Assembly: GCA_023379355.1 (NCBI GenBank)
Contig: JAMCUD010000113.1
Coordinates: forward strand, 1-11,419
Source of the DNA: Thermoplasmatota archaeon
GTDB taxonomy: Archaea; Thermoplasmatota; Thermoplasmata; Thermoplasmatales; Thermoplasmataceae
Length of the DNA stretch: 11,419 nt
Direction: 5' to 3'
Positions within the stretch are counted from its first letter, which is position 1. Every line of letters begins with the position of its first letter. Positions 1-7,389 of the stretch are shown here, piece by piece. The position numbers and the translations under genes were made by a program. The notes beneath the pieces are model-generated. The model saw nothing but the letters and a program-made list of their open reading frames with translations, was not told where the DNA came from and did no database searches.

Positions 1-305
1 AACAGAAAATCCACTTCACCCGGGTCTCGCTTGAAGTTTTCAGTGGAAAATCCGTAAACAGTGAGTATGCTTACACCTGCCTCCATGCACCATTCAAGCA
101 CCTCCTCCAGCTTTTCCTTACCCCTGATGTGTCCTTCGTTGGTAGAGAGACCATTGGAATGCGCGAAACGTCTGTTACCGTCTGTTATAATCCCTATGTG
201 CCCTGGAACCTGGTTTCTTTTGATCTGTTCAAGAAGAACCTTCTCATAAACTGAAGTTGTCAGGTCTCCAAGTCTATTAACCAGGCCATCCTTAGCATTC
301 TCCAA
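1..305 (-). CDS. uppS: cis-prenyltransferase (UppS family), C-terminus beyond window
   Basis: This gene is partial: the first 101 codons are present and the rest lies left of the window. It belongs to the family that adds isopentenyl diphosphate units in cis to an allylic primer. In archaea this makes the long polyprenyl (dolichol-type) carrier lipid for glycosylation at the membrane. Visible motifs are GHIGIITDGNRRFA at about residues 35-48 (the catalytic Asp and diphosphate-binding region), NEGHIRGKEKL (family GHxxG helix) and TVYGFSTENFKRDPGEVDFL (family motif Y-x-FSxEN-x-R). The start chosen is TTG at 305, the only reasonable one: an in-frame stop lies three codons upstream and no in-frame ATG precedes the first motif. 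GGAGG lies 12 nt before it and GAGGAGA closer in. It follows trm5 on the same strand after 125 nt. The family is clear; chain length and primer cannot be read from this fragment. Confidence 0.9.
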   Translation of the reverse strand, partial: MENAKDGLVNRLGDLTTSVYEKVLLEQIKRNQVPGHIGIITDGNRRFAHSNGLSTNEGHIRGKEKLEEVLEWCMEAGVSILTVYGFSTENFKRDPGEVDFL

Positions 306-430
306 ATCTCCTCAATACCTCCGTTCTTTGTTCAAACTCTGTGCTTGAATGTATAGCGATATATGGACAGATTTTGTAGAATGAAAATTCGGCTTAAAAA
401 TTCTTAGGTACTGCAACATGAGATGATCCT
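306..430 (-). promoter_or_regulatory. trm5-uppS gap with candidate uppS promoter
   Basis: This AT-rich spacer separates the trm5 stop from the uppS start. Read on the minus strand it contains TTTTTAAG (393-400), which could serve as an oligo-T stop for the upstream transcript or as a weak TATA box. Nearer uppS is CATATATCG (357-365). A TATA box there would place transcription start near 336, about 30 nt before the TTG and with room for the GGAGG ribosome site. This fits uppS having its own promoter in addition to any read-through from hel308-trm5. No tRNA-like or strong hairpin structure was seen. The assignment rests on spacing and base composition only. Confidence 0.35.
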
Positions 431-1384
431 TCATGGTTTCAGTCTTAGCTCAAGGGAATGCATGAAAACTCCAGGGGCGTAACCATGAACAATCCGTTTG
501 TAGGCTAAATCCAACCCCAGTGACCGGATTTCCTCCATCCGCTCCTCAAGGGAGTCTAGATTGCATATCTCATAGTAATTGATGCGCCCCTCAGGCAGAA
601 GATGCCTGGATGCATCTTCCAGGAAACCGGAAGCTGAATGTGGAAGATTCATTATGATCCTGTGGAATTTTCCAGAGTCCCCTATGAGTTTCCGTGAATC
701 ACCAAGACGCCAGCTGACGAGATTTTCCACATGGTTAGCAATGACATTTTCATGAAGCCATTTTATACACTGGGGATTCACGTCAAAGGCTTCGACCCAT
801 GAACCGGTCAGTTTAGCAATGGTGATGGCAAATGGTCCAATTCCGGCAAACATATCCAGGACTCTCTGCCCAGGCTGGCACTGTTTTGAAACAAGAAGTC
901 TCTCAGTGGCGAGGCGCGGCGAGAAGTATACCTCTCTCAGATCGAATCTGAACCTCAGTGAGTTTTCCCTGTGTTCAACTATGTAGTTTTCTTCCCCGGC
1001 CAGCAGTGTAAGTGTTCTTAATCGGTTATCCCCCTGGATACCTGTATCGAGAAACACACTGCGAATTGTGTTGCTCCCCTCTATAAGGCTTCTGGCAATT
1101 TCAACTGCCCTGTCAATGTTCCTGATCTTCAGTATTGCTGCACTTCCAAGCTGATCAAAGGAAGTCTTGGTGGAAACCGGTCTGTTCTTGGAAATTCTTT
1201 CCAGAGGCTCAGTGTCAACAATTTCCCACGAAGGGGATTCAGGGGCAGAGTCAAGGAGAGGTATCAGGACAGCATCGTCTCTGACCAATATTCTCTTGAA
1301 ATGGTCAATATATCCATTCCTCTTCAGTATGTCAATAACATCCTGTGCATCAGACCTTTTAACTTTCAGATGGCGGGTCATCAT
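431..1384 (-). CDS. trm5: tRNA (guanine37-N1)-methyltransferase, Trm5 type
   Basis: Predicted class I SAM-dependent enzyme that puts the N1 methyl on G37 beside the anticodon and prevents +1 frameshifting. The 317 residues show the archaeal Trm5 order. A small N-terminal D1-like domain (about 1-45) is followed by a linker, then FSPRLATER (154-162) with the conserved Arg. Next come the SAM-binding loop LDMFAGIGPF (176-185), the acidic strand end DVNP (201-204), the catalytic-site NLPHSA (246-251) and the C-terminal INYYEI and HGYAPGVF segments typical of the family. The start is ATGATG: the first ATG (1384) overlaps the hel308 stop as ATGA, with GAGGAG about 3 nt upstream, so translation is probably coupled to hel308. 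The related wyosine enzymes Taw2 and Taw22 share the fold. The D1 region and NLP motif favour Trm5, but bifunctionality cannot be excluded. Confidence 0.88.
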   Translation of the reverse strand: MMTRHLKVKRSDAQDVIDILKRNGYIDHFKRILVRDDAVLIPLLDSAPESPSWEIVDTEPLERISKNRPVSTKTSFDQLGSAAILKIRNIDRAVEIARSLIEGSNTIRSVFLDTGIQGDNRLRTLTLLAGEENYIVEHRENSLRFRFDLREVYFSPRLATERLLVSKQCQPGQRVLDMFAGIGPFAITIAKLTGSWVEAFDVNPQCIKWLHENVIANHVENLVSWRLGDSRKLIGDSGKFHRIIMNLPHSASGFLEDASRHLLPEGRINYYEICNLDSLEERMEEIRSLGLDLAYKRIVHGYAPGVFMHSLELRLKP

Positions 1385-3444
1385 CGTCTCCTCATCAAGG
1401 TCAATGCGTGGTCAATAGTATCCTGGGATAGTCTGTCTGAGAAACCTGCTATTCTCTTCAGCTGGTCCACGGAGGCGGCGGCAAGTTCCTCCAACGTCTT
1501 TATGCCGGAATTGTAGAGCCTTCTAGCCCTTACCCTTCCAATGTTGGGGACAGTGGTGAGTTCGAAGATTTCTCCCTTTATTCCTTCACCTATTCTTAGA
1601 GCCATCATCTGGAAATAGGAAGATTGCTGCGGGCGGATCATGGAAGACAGCCTTCCCAGGGAATGGGCCATCCACTCGGCTGAGCTTATCCGCGATTGTA
1701 TATCTCCCGGACCGATACTGTACCTGTCACATATCTCTGAAATATCAACTTCATTTATCCAGTCCATCAGAATCATGGCAGTTTTGATCCTCGAATGGAA
1801 ATCCTCCAATTCATAGTATCTGAGATTCTGGGTCTCAAAAAACTGTTCAACCATCTCTATCTCACTGTTCCTGCATGAAACCGGAAATATGTCAGGCGCC
1901 ATAGATATGGCTTCAATTGTCCTCACATCGTCAACATTCTCTTCCTTAAGGAAGTCAAGAAACAATACAGCGGATTCCGGATCTATGTACAGATCGCTGA
2001 CCATCTTTCCAATCTTTGAAACTGTGTAGCGACTTCCATTTACCCTTATCATCTCATTCTCAGTAAGAAATTCCAGAGAGTCAGAAATTGCCGGTTTCAA
2101 TTTTTCAGTATCCTGCTGAACTGCCAGAAGTGTCTTCTGGTAAAAGTTCATTATATCCTGTAGAGTCGATCCAAGCCCCGTGGAGACAAGTGCCAGAGTG
2201 TTGAACCTGATCATATGCCTGTCTCCTATATTTGAAACCACTGGCTCAGGCTCGCCATTAAAGTATTCCCTGACCCTTTCAAGGGAGGAAGGGTTCGCGG
2301 CATATATAATGCCATAACCCGTTCGATCGTACTTAGGTCTTCCAGCCCGTCCAAGCATCTGGTTCACCTCCGTATTGGATATGTAACCAACTCCCCCATC
2401 TGAGAACCTTGTGATATCCCTCACAATAACAGCCCTTGCGGGAAGATTCACACCCGCAGCCAGTGTAGGTGTTGCTGCAATCACCTTGATTCTGGAATCC
2501 CTGAAGTACTGCTCCACCTTTGTACGGTCCGACCCGGAGAGTCCTGCATGATGAAAAGCAACCCCTTTTGGCATGGTACTGGCCAAGGCACGGGCATACC
2601 TGTCCTGAGACTCCTCGGATTCAGCAGGCGTTTGGTCTGTGAGAGATATTCCCAGAGTTAGGGACAGCTTTGCAGCTGTATCTTCCGCCCTCTTCCTTGA
2701 GTTCAGGAACACAATAACCTGGCCACCCCTATCTATAAAATATCTGCAGGCATCCTCAAGCTCCATCTTCTTTCTGAGAACGATGTCCTCATCCTCTTCA
2801 AGTGAGAGGTGTCCCTGGTAAATCACCCCCTTATGGAGTTCTACCGGTCTGAAATCACTTATTACGGGATCTGCATCAAGCCAAGCAGAAAGCTGATCCG
2901 AATTACTGATTGTAGCCGAAAGCCCTATGATCCTGATATCCGGGTTCAAATATCTCGCAGCTGTCAGGAACATTTCCAGTTTTGATCCCCTGCCCGGATC
3001 ACCCACAAGATGAAGCTCATCTGCTACTATGAGTGTCAGTTCAAACATAATGGATGGATCATGGTGGAAGAAGGAATCGGCCTTCTCAGATGTGCATATA
3101 AGAACATCATATCGTTTCAGGGCGTCAGGAGGTTCATCATAATCGCTCACCGAAATTCCAACCTTGAGACCCAGTCCTCTCAACTTCTTCAACTCCTCAA
3201 ATTTTTCGCTGGCGAGGGCCTTCAGAGGAACTATGTAGATGCATCTTCCCTGTTTCAGGAAATTGCGATATATTGCAATATAGGCTACAAGAGTTTTCCC
3301 CGAGGCAGTTGGGACTGACAGGATAAGGTTCCTGCCCCCTTCTATTACTGTGACTGATCTTTCCTGATGAGGGTATAACTCAAAGTCATTTCCGTCAATA
3401 ACCTGCAGAAAATCGTTTGGCAGTCCCAGATTGCTGACCCTCAT
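1381..3444 (-). CDS. hel308: ATP-dependent DNA helicase Hel308 (Hjm)
   Basis: Superfamily 2, Ski2-like 3'-5' DNA helicase that acts at stalled or broken replication forks in archaea. All core motifs are visible in 687 residues, near the usual 690-720: a Q-motif-like YPHQ (24-27), Walker A PTASGKT (45-51), motif Ia PLKALASEK (73-81), DELH (142-145; the family mostly has DEVH or DEIH), SAT (176-178), FLNSRKRAE (246-254), HHAGL (298-302), motif V AAGVNLPAR and motif VI QMLGRAGRPKYD (362-373). After a winged-helix and ratchet region comes a helix-hairpin-helix end. It holds RVRARR (637-642), matching the RAR-type motif of Hel308 domain V, thought to restrain the helicase. The start is ATG at 3444. 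A TATA-like box about 26 nt upstream and no spaced Shine-Dalgarno suggest a leaderless mRNA. trm5 follows with a 4-nt overlap. Confidence 0.95.
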   Translation of the reverse strand: MRVSNLGLPNDFLQVIDGNDFELYPHQERSVTVIEGGRNLILSVPTASGKTLVAYIAIYRNFLKQGRCIYIVPLKALASEKFEELKKLRGLGLKVGISVSDYDEPPDALKRYDVLICTSEKADSFFHHDPSIMFELTLIVADELHLVGDPGRGSKLEMFLTAARYLNPDIRIIGLSATISNSDQLSAWLDADPVISDFRPVELHKGVIYQGHLSLEEDEDIVLRKKMELEDACRYFIDRGGQVIVFLNSRKRAEDTAAKLSLTLGISLTDQTPAESEESQDRYARALASTMPKGVAFHHAGLSGSDRTKVEQYFRDSRIKVIAATPTLAAGVNLPARAVIVRDITRFSDGGVGYISNTEVNQMLGRAGRPKYDRTGYGIIYAANPSSLERVREYFNGEPEPVVSNIGDRHMIRFNTLALVSTGLGSTLQDIMNFYQKTLLAVQQDTEKLKPAISDSLEFLTENEMIRVNGSRYTVSKIGKMVSDLYIDPESAVLFLDFLKEENVDDVRTIEAISMAPDIFPVSCRNSEIEMVEQFFETQNLRYYELEDFHSRIKTAMILMDWINEVDISEICDRYSIGPGDIQSRISSAEWMAHSLGRLSSMIRPQQSSYFQMMALRIGEGIKGEIFELTTVPNIGRVRARRLYNSGIKTLEELAAASVDQLKRIAGFSDRLSQDTIDHALTLMRRR

Positions 3445-3464
3445 CTATGGGCTGATGACGGAAT

Positions 3465-3484
3465 AGAATATACATATTTATCAT
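3465..3484. promoter_or_regulatory. Shared AT-rich promoter between hel308 and arfC
   Basis: This AT block lies in the 45-96 nt between the divergent genes. Read on the minus strand it gives TGTATATTC, centred about 26 nt before the hel308 ATG, the normal archaeal TATA-to-start distance for a leaderless transcript. Read on the plus strand it gives CATATTTATC (3473-3482), which would start transcription near 3500. That is past the upstream GTG at 3490 and before the TTG at 3541, so it bears on the choice of arfC start. One block probably serves both directions. No operator-like inverted repeat was noticed. Confidence 0.5.
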
Positions 3485-3540
3485 AGACTGTGCCTTATCG
3501 CCACCAACTGAATTTTATCCATGTTAATGATACATACCTG

Positions 3541-4206
3541 TTGGTATACGGTGTTACTGTAACTGTAAACGTGGCGATGAGCCTTAACGGGATGATAGCA
3601 GGCTCAAACGGGAGGCGAGTGAGAATTTCAGGAGCTGAGGATCTGGAGAGAGTTCACAGGCTCAGGTCCGATTCAGACGCGATTCTTGTAGGGGCTAACA
3701 CAATTATAAATGACAACCCCTTCCTCGCAGTAGACAAAAACTATCAACACTCAGGCACACTTCCGGTCAGGGTGATACTTGACAGCAATCTTTCCTCTCC
3801 TGTCAGTTCAAACGTCTTTCTCGGTTCAGATCAGAGAACAATACTGTTCACATCAAAGAAAGCAAAGAAACACGGAAACGCAGAGATCATTAACAGGGAA
3901 CCGGTCAATCTTGATGTGGAACATGTGCTTGAAGAACTTTCGAAGATGGGATTCCGGAAAATACTTGTGGAAGGGGGCAAAAATGTTGTTATGCAGTTTT
4001 TGAGCCATGATCTGGTTGACATATTCTACCTTTACATAGGCAACATACTGATTGAGGATGGCGGAATGATGCTTTTTTCTCCGGATATGGAGACTCAAGT
4101 CAGAATACTTGGTTCACACCCAATGGGAAATGGTGTAGTTATAAACCTTGATCCGCATTCACTATCTAATGTCGGAAAATCTGGAGAAAGGAAATCTAAG
4201 GTTTGA
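3541..4206 (+). CDS. arfC: Riboflavin-pathway diaminopyrimidine phosphate reductase (RibD C-domain type)
   Basis: Predicted NAD(P)H-dependent reductase of 2,5-diamino-6-ribosylamino-4(3H)-pyrimidinone 5'-phosphate, converting the ribosyl to a ribityl side chain in the archaeal route to riboflavin and deazaflavin cofactors. It is a stand-alone RibD reductase domain of 221 residues. It shows NVAMSLNGMIAG near the N-terminus, DAILVGANTIINDNPFL (family VGxxTxxxDxP) and the C-terminal ILVEGGKNV nucleotide-site motif. The start is uncertain. A GTG at 3490 would add 17 residues unlike the family. TTG at 3541 leaves nine residues before NVAMSL, as relatives usually have, and AATTTTATC (3511-3519) lies about 26 nt before it, suiting a leaderless start. 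The 3' end overlaps ahcY. The deaminase step of bacterial RibD is absent, as expected in archaea. Confidence 0.85.
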   Translation: MVYGVTVTVNVAMSLNGMIAGSNGRRVRISGAEDLERVHRLRSDSDAILVGANTIINDNPFLAVDKNYQHSGTLPVRVILDSNLSSPVSSNVFLGSDQRTILFTSKKAKKHGNAEIINREPVNLDVEHVLEELSKMGFRKILVEGGKNVVMQFLSHDLVDIFYLYIGNILIEDGGMMLFSPDMETQVRILGSHPMGNGVVINLDPHSLSNVGKSGERKSKV

Positions 4207-5407
4207 ATGGGCTTATGACAGAATGCCCGCCCTTGCCGCCATCAGGGGGCGTTTTAAGAGGGAACTCCCATTCAAAGACGTAAGGATCGCAATGGCACTT
4301 CATGTAGAGGCAAAGACAGGAGTGTTTGCATATCTCCTTAAGGAGGGAGGGGCAAGGTTGCGTATGGCTTCATGCAATCCATTGAGCTCAGATGACAGCG
4401 TTGTCGAATCTCTCAAGGTTACCCGCAAGATGGAAGTATTCGCCAGGAAAGGGGAAACTGAAAAGGAATATTACGAGAATCTGAACAGTGCGCTGGATAT
4501 CAAACCCAACATAATCATCGATGATGGTGGAGATCTTACCAAGATAGTGCATCAGGAGAGAACCGATCTACTTTCAGAAATAATAGGGGGAAACGAGGAA
4601 ACCACGACCGGAGTGGTTAGACTGATGGCAATGGAAAAGCAGGGAATTCTCAAATATCCCATGTTTGATGTGAATGATGCGCAAATGAAGCATCTCTTTG
4701 ACAATCGTTACGGAACAGGACAGAGCACTCTGGATGGAATAATGAACGCAACAAACACCCTTATAGCGGGGAAAAACGTTGTTGTCGCAGGTTATGGGTG
4801 GTGTGGAAAAGGCATAGCCATGAGAATGAAAGGTCTCGGTGGGCTTGTTACCGTAACGGAAGTTGACCAGGTAAAGGCGGTGGAGGCAGCAATGGACGGA
4901 TTTCAGGTAAAAAGGATGAGAGATGCCCTAAAGGAGGCTGATCTGGTTGTGACTGCCACAGGTATGAAGGATGTTGTTACCTATGAAGATCTACTTTCAG
5001 CAAGGAATAATGTCATACTTGCAAATTCCGGACACTTCAACAATGAGGTGCCACAAAAGGAGCTTGAGGAAAGGTCAATTGAAAAGAGGCAGGTTAGGGA
5101 CTACGTCACGAAGTATCGTCTCTCCAACGGAAACAGCATTAATCTGATTGCAGATGGAAGGTTGGTTAACCTAGCTGCTGGTCAGGGCCATCCAGTTGAA
5201 ATCATGGACATGAGTTTTGCCGTTCAGGCCCTTACTGCGGAGTATCTCCTCAGAAACAATGAGAATCTGGGAAGAAAGGTTTATCCAGTTCCCAGGGAGA
5301 TAGACTACACTATAGCAGAGATCAAGCTTCAATCCATGGGAATCACCATTGACAGCCTTAATGCAGAACAGACCAGATATTCGGAGTCCTGGGAAGAGGG
5401 GACATGA
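4169..5407 (+). CDS. ahcY: Adenosylhomocysteinase (SAH hydrolase)
   Basis: NAD-dependent hydrolysis of S-adenosylhomocysteine to homocysteine and adenosine, clearing the by-product of methyltransferases. In 412 residues it shows ALHVEAKTG (43-51), DDGGD (118-122), EETTTG (143-148), a Lys-Asp-Asn triad in K174-HLF-D178-N179 matching human K186/D190/N191, YGTGQSTLDG, the NAD loop AGYGWCGKG (207-215) with Glu231 at the end of the next strand, SGHF (287-290) and RLVNLAAGQGHP (331-342). It lacks the C-terminal extension ending Lys-x3-Tyr-Arg-Tyr of many bacterial and eukaryotic enzymes. The short form is known from archaea and some thermophiles. The start is ATG 4169. A TTG at 4148 is in frame but adds seven residues with no family support. 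It overlaps arfC by 38 nt and the apgM start by 4. A methanogen homologue prefers S-inosylhomocysteine, so the substrate should not be taken as certain. Confidence 0.92.
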   Translation: MSENLEKGNLRFEWAYDRMPALAAIRGRFKRELPFKDVRIAMALHVEAKTGVFAYLLKEGGARLRMASCNPLSSDDSVVESLKVTRKMEVFARKGETEKEYYENLNSALDIKPNIIIDDGGDLTKIVHQERTDLLSEIIGGNEETTTGVVRLMAMEKQGILKYPMFDVNDAQMKHLFDNRYGTGQSTLDGIMNATNTLIAGKNVVVAGYGWCGKGIAMRMKGLGGLVTVTEVDQVKAVEAAMDGFQVKRMRDALKEADLVVTATGMKDVVTYEDLLSARNNVILANSGHFNNEVPQKELEERSIEKRQVRDYVTKYRLSNGNSINLIADGRLVNLAAGQGHPVEIMDMSFAVQALTAEYLLRNNENLGRKVYPVPREIDYTIAEIKLQSMGITIDSLNAEQTRYSESWEEGT

Positions 5408-6624
5408 TGGCATCAAATGGAAAAATGATGTTAATCGTCATGGATGGTTTGGGAGATAGACCTTGCAGGGAGCTAGGTGGAAAAACACCGCTTCAGGCCG
5501 CATTCAGACCTAATATGAACTCACTTATCAGGGGTGGATTAGGCGGACTGATGAATTCTGTTCATGCTGGAATGACTACGGGGTCAGATACCTCTCACCT
5601 GTCTCTCCTGGGATATGACCCGGAGAAGTTCTACACAGGAAGAGGACCTTTTGAGGCAATGGGATTGGGAATGAAACTCAGGGGTGGTGACCTGGCATTC
5701 AGGGCTAATTTCGCCACGATAGATTCCAACAGGCTGGTAACAGATAGAAGAGCAGGAAGGATTGATGAAGATACTTCAGAACTTGCAGAAGCCCTGACCT
5801 TCGAACTCGATGGAGTGCAATTTTTAGTGAAAAATGGGGTCGAGCACAGAGCAGCCCTTGTAATGAGGGGCGACGGTCTCTCAGATCATATAAGCGACAC
5901 AGATCCACACAGCGTTGGTCTGAAGGTGAAGGATGCAATGGCAACTCAGAAGGACGGGCTATATACTGCGGAAGTCCTGAATAGATATATGGAAAAGGCG
6001 GAGAAGATACTGGCAAATCATCCTTTCAATCAGAGGAGAAGGTCAGTCGGAAAGCCTCCCGCCAATTCATTACTCGTAAGAGGTGCGGGAATGACCCCAG
6101 TTCTAACATCATTCCAGGAAAGACATGGGTTTCAGGGGTCATGCGTTGCAGGAATATCCATGATAAAGGGTATATGCGCCTTGCTTGGAATGAATGTTCT
6201 GGAGGTCGAGGGTGCAATTGGAACAGTCAATTCCAATTACATGAATAAGATAGATGCCGCCATCAAGGAACTGGAAAAAGTCCCTTTCGTACTTGTGAAT
6301 TTCAAAGGGACCGATGCAGCAGGTCATGACGGATTACCTTTGCTTAAGAGGGATGTTATAGAGAAAATGGACCGGTCACTTTCTCCCCTTATAGGTAGTG
6401 GCATCACAGTATGCATAACTGGTGATCACTCCACACCATGTGAACTTAAGGAACATTCTGGTGATCCTCTCCCGATACTTTTCAACTCCCCTGGATCGAG
6501 GAATGACAGGTCGTTATTCTTTGACGAGACCTCCTGCGCCGATGGATCAATTCGTATTGACAGCGGAAGCGTACTGCAGTTCATGAAGCAATTGTCCGGC
6601 CACGATGAAAAATACGGGGCCTGA
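5404..6624 (+). CDS. apgM: 2,3-bisphosphoglycerate-independent phosphoglycerate mutase, archaeal type
   Basis: Interconverts 3- and 2-phosphoglycerate in the cytoplasm for glycolysis and gluconeogenesis. It is an alkaline-phosphatase superfamily metalloenzyme of the archaeal ApgM group. The 406 residues match the usual roughly 400-420. Seen are MDGLGDRP (13-20, metal Asp14), GSDTSHLSLLGYDP (60-73) with the predicted phosphorylated Ser61, GRGPFEAMG (79-87), KGTDAAGHDG (301-310; metal ligands Asp304 and His308) and TGDHSTPCELKEHSGDPLP (339-357; Asp341, His342, His351). The start is ATG 5404, the first of two tandem ATGs, overlapping the ahcY TGA as ATGA. AGAGGGG lies just upstream, so it is probably read by coupling to ahcY. 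It is the last gene of the arfC-ahcY-apgM run; a TATA-like block follows within 35 nt. Confidence 0.94.
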   Translation: MMASNGKMMLIVMDGLGDRPCRELGGKTPLQAAFRPNMNSLIRGGLGGLMNSVHAGMTTGSDTSHLSLLGYDPEKFYTGRGPFEAMGLGMKLRGGDLAFRANFATIDSNRLVTDRRAGRIDEDTSELAEALTFELDGVQFLVKNGVEHRAALVMRGDGLSDHISDTDPHSVGLKVKDAMATQKDGLYTAEVLNRYMEKAEKILANHPFNQRRRSVGKPPANSLLVRGAGMTPVLTSFQERHGFQGSCVAGISMIKGICALLGMNVLEVEGAIGTVNSNYMNKIDAAIKELEKVPFVLVNFKGTDAAGHDGLPLLKRDVIEKMDRSLSPLIGSGITVCITGDHSTPCELKEHSGDPLPILFNSPGSRNDRSLFFDETSCADGSIRIDSGSVLQFMKQLSGHDEKYGA

Positions 6625-6645
6625 ATGCTAAAAATTTCAATTCAA

Positions 6646-6658
6646 AATAATTAAATAC
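6646..6658 (+). promoter_or_regulatory. TATA-like box before the membrane protein gene
   Basis: AATAATTAAATAC in the 48-nt gap after apgM has the base make-up of an archaeal TATA box. Centred at about 6652, it would start transcription near 6677. That is almost on the TTG at 6673-6675 and about 10 nt before the ATG at 6688. There is no Shine-Dalgarno before either codon, so a leaderless or near-leaderless mRNA is likely. This argues that the membrane protein is transcribed apart from apgM. Confidence 0.45.
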
Positions 6659-6672
6659 TATCAGTCATTCTA

Positions 6673-7356
6673 TTGTCTGACAATCAGATGACAGTCCCTA
6701 GGAGCAGATTTGAAAGGTTCAAGAACAGGCTTTTCGGCCTTGAACTTGAAAAGATTTCCAGAACAGGCAAGAAGAGCCACGATGTAACTGTCTATTCTCA
6801 AGGCAAGGGGATAATGTATTCTGTCATATTTTCGCTTCTTTTATGGTGGATTCCTGTGGCTGGTCCGTCAATCGCCGGTTATCTGGGCGGCAGGAAGTCA
6901 GGTACTGTTGGAAAGGCACTGGTTTCAGGTTTTGTTTCCACAGCGATCATAGTTCTCGTTACTTTCGCTCTTTCACCATTCAAGGGTGGAGTTCTCGGAG
7001 CATCTGGGACATACTTCTCAACCGGAATGCTTCAGTTCTCGCAGTCAAATCTCATTGCATTTTCTGGTATTCTGAATGACCTCTACACCTCTTACGGCAT
7101 CATAAAGACTTTCGCAATAATAATGCCTGGTTCACTGCTTCTGTTGAATATATTCTCATTCACAGGCGGGTACTATTCCAACTTCAAGATGCAGGAGGAA
7201 AACCTTTCTCACAGCTTCATGCAGCGGGACGTCGAGGGCAGGATGAATTCCATAAGAAAGGTACCTTCAGTTAAGCTTGAGAGAAGAACAATTAAGGAAT
7301 TCACAGATGGAACCGATGATGACTCCGAATATGGCGGAAGCTGGTCTTACCTTTAG
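6673..7356 (+). CDS. Uncharacterised membrane protein, three predicted helices
   Basis: I do not recognise this protein. It has 227 residues from the TTG at 6673, or 222 from the ATG at 6688, which may be the true start given the promoter position. A basic N-terminal part (about 1-45, rich in Lys and Arg) precedes three hydrophobic stretches: about 48-72, 83-103 and 143-167. The first ends in a glycine-rich turn, AGPSIAGYLGGRKSGTVGK (63-81), where small residues would allow close helix packing. Comparable glycine turns occur in small archaeal membrane families such as DUF5518, but I cannot show kinship. The loop 104-142 is polar and rich in Gly/Ser. The tail, about 168-227, is charged and ends in an acidic stretch and Trp-Ser-Tyr-Leu. 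No enzyme motif, signal peptide or metal site was seen. It stands between apgM and serS with promoters on both sides, so neighbours give no functional clue. Confidence 0.75.
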   Translation: MSDNQMTVPRSRFERFKNRLFGLELEKISRTGKKSHDVTVYSQGKGIMYSVIFSLLLWWIPVAGPSIAGYLGGRKSGTVGKALVSGFVSTAIIVLVTFALSPFKGGVLGASGTYFSTGMLQFSQSNLIAFSGILNDLYTSYGIIKTFAIIMPGSLLLLNIFSFTGGYYSNFKMQEENLSHSFMQRDVEGRMNSIRKVPSVKLERRTIKEFTDGTDDDSEYGGSWSYL

Positions 7357-7365
7357 TTGAAATTG

Positions 7366-7389
7366 TTTTTCCAGTCTCAAATCTTTTTT
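7366..7389 (+). terminator. Oligo-T tracts after the membrane protein gene
   Basis: A T5 run (7366-7370) begins 10 nt after the stop codon, and a T6 run (7384-7389) follows. Euryarchaeal RNA polymerase often stops at such tracts without a hairpin, and no hairpin is visible here. The second run is also part of the serS TATA box, so the two functions would overlap. Assignment is by composition only. Confidence 0.3.

Noticed and set aside
61..249. Plus-strand open frame of 62 codons
   Set aside because: It lies exactly opposite the uppS-family coding region, whose minus-strand translation shows clear family motifs.
306..430. Possible small RNA or tRNA in the largest gap
   Set aside because: No cloverleaf, box C/D-like pair or strong stem could be drawn; the content fits a promoter and oligo-T region.
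1167..1516. Two plus-strand open frames across the hel308-trm5 junction
   Set aside because: Both are fully antisense to well-supported genes and overlap each other in different frames.
3010..3318. Plus-strand open frame of 102 codons
   Set aside because: It is antisense to the Hel308 helicase core (Walker A to DELH). The composition is that of a complement of a conserved gene, with no domain or ribosome site.
3445..3540. Possible flavin riboswitch before the riboflavin-pathway gene
   Set aside because: The leader is too short and lacks the paired, GC-rich elements of an FMN riboswitch.
5705..6016. Minus-strand open frame of 103 codons
   Set aside because: Antisense to apgM; proline- and serine-rich translation with no motif and no promoter.
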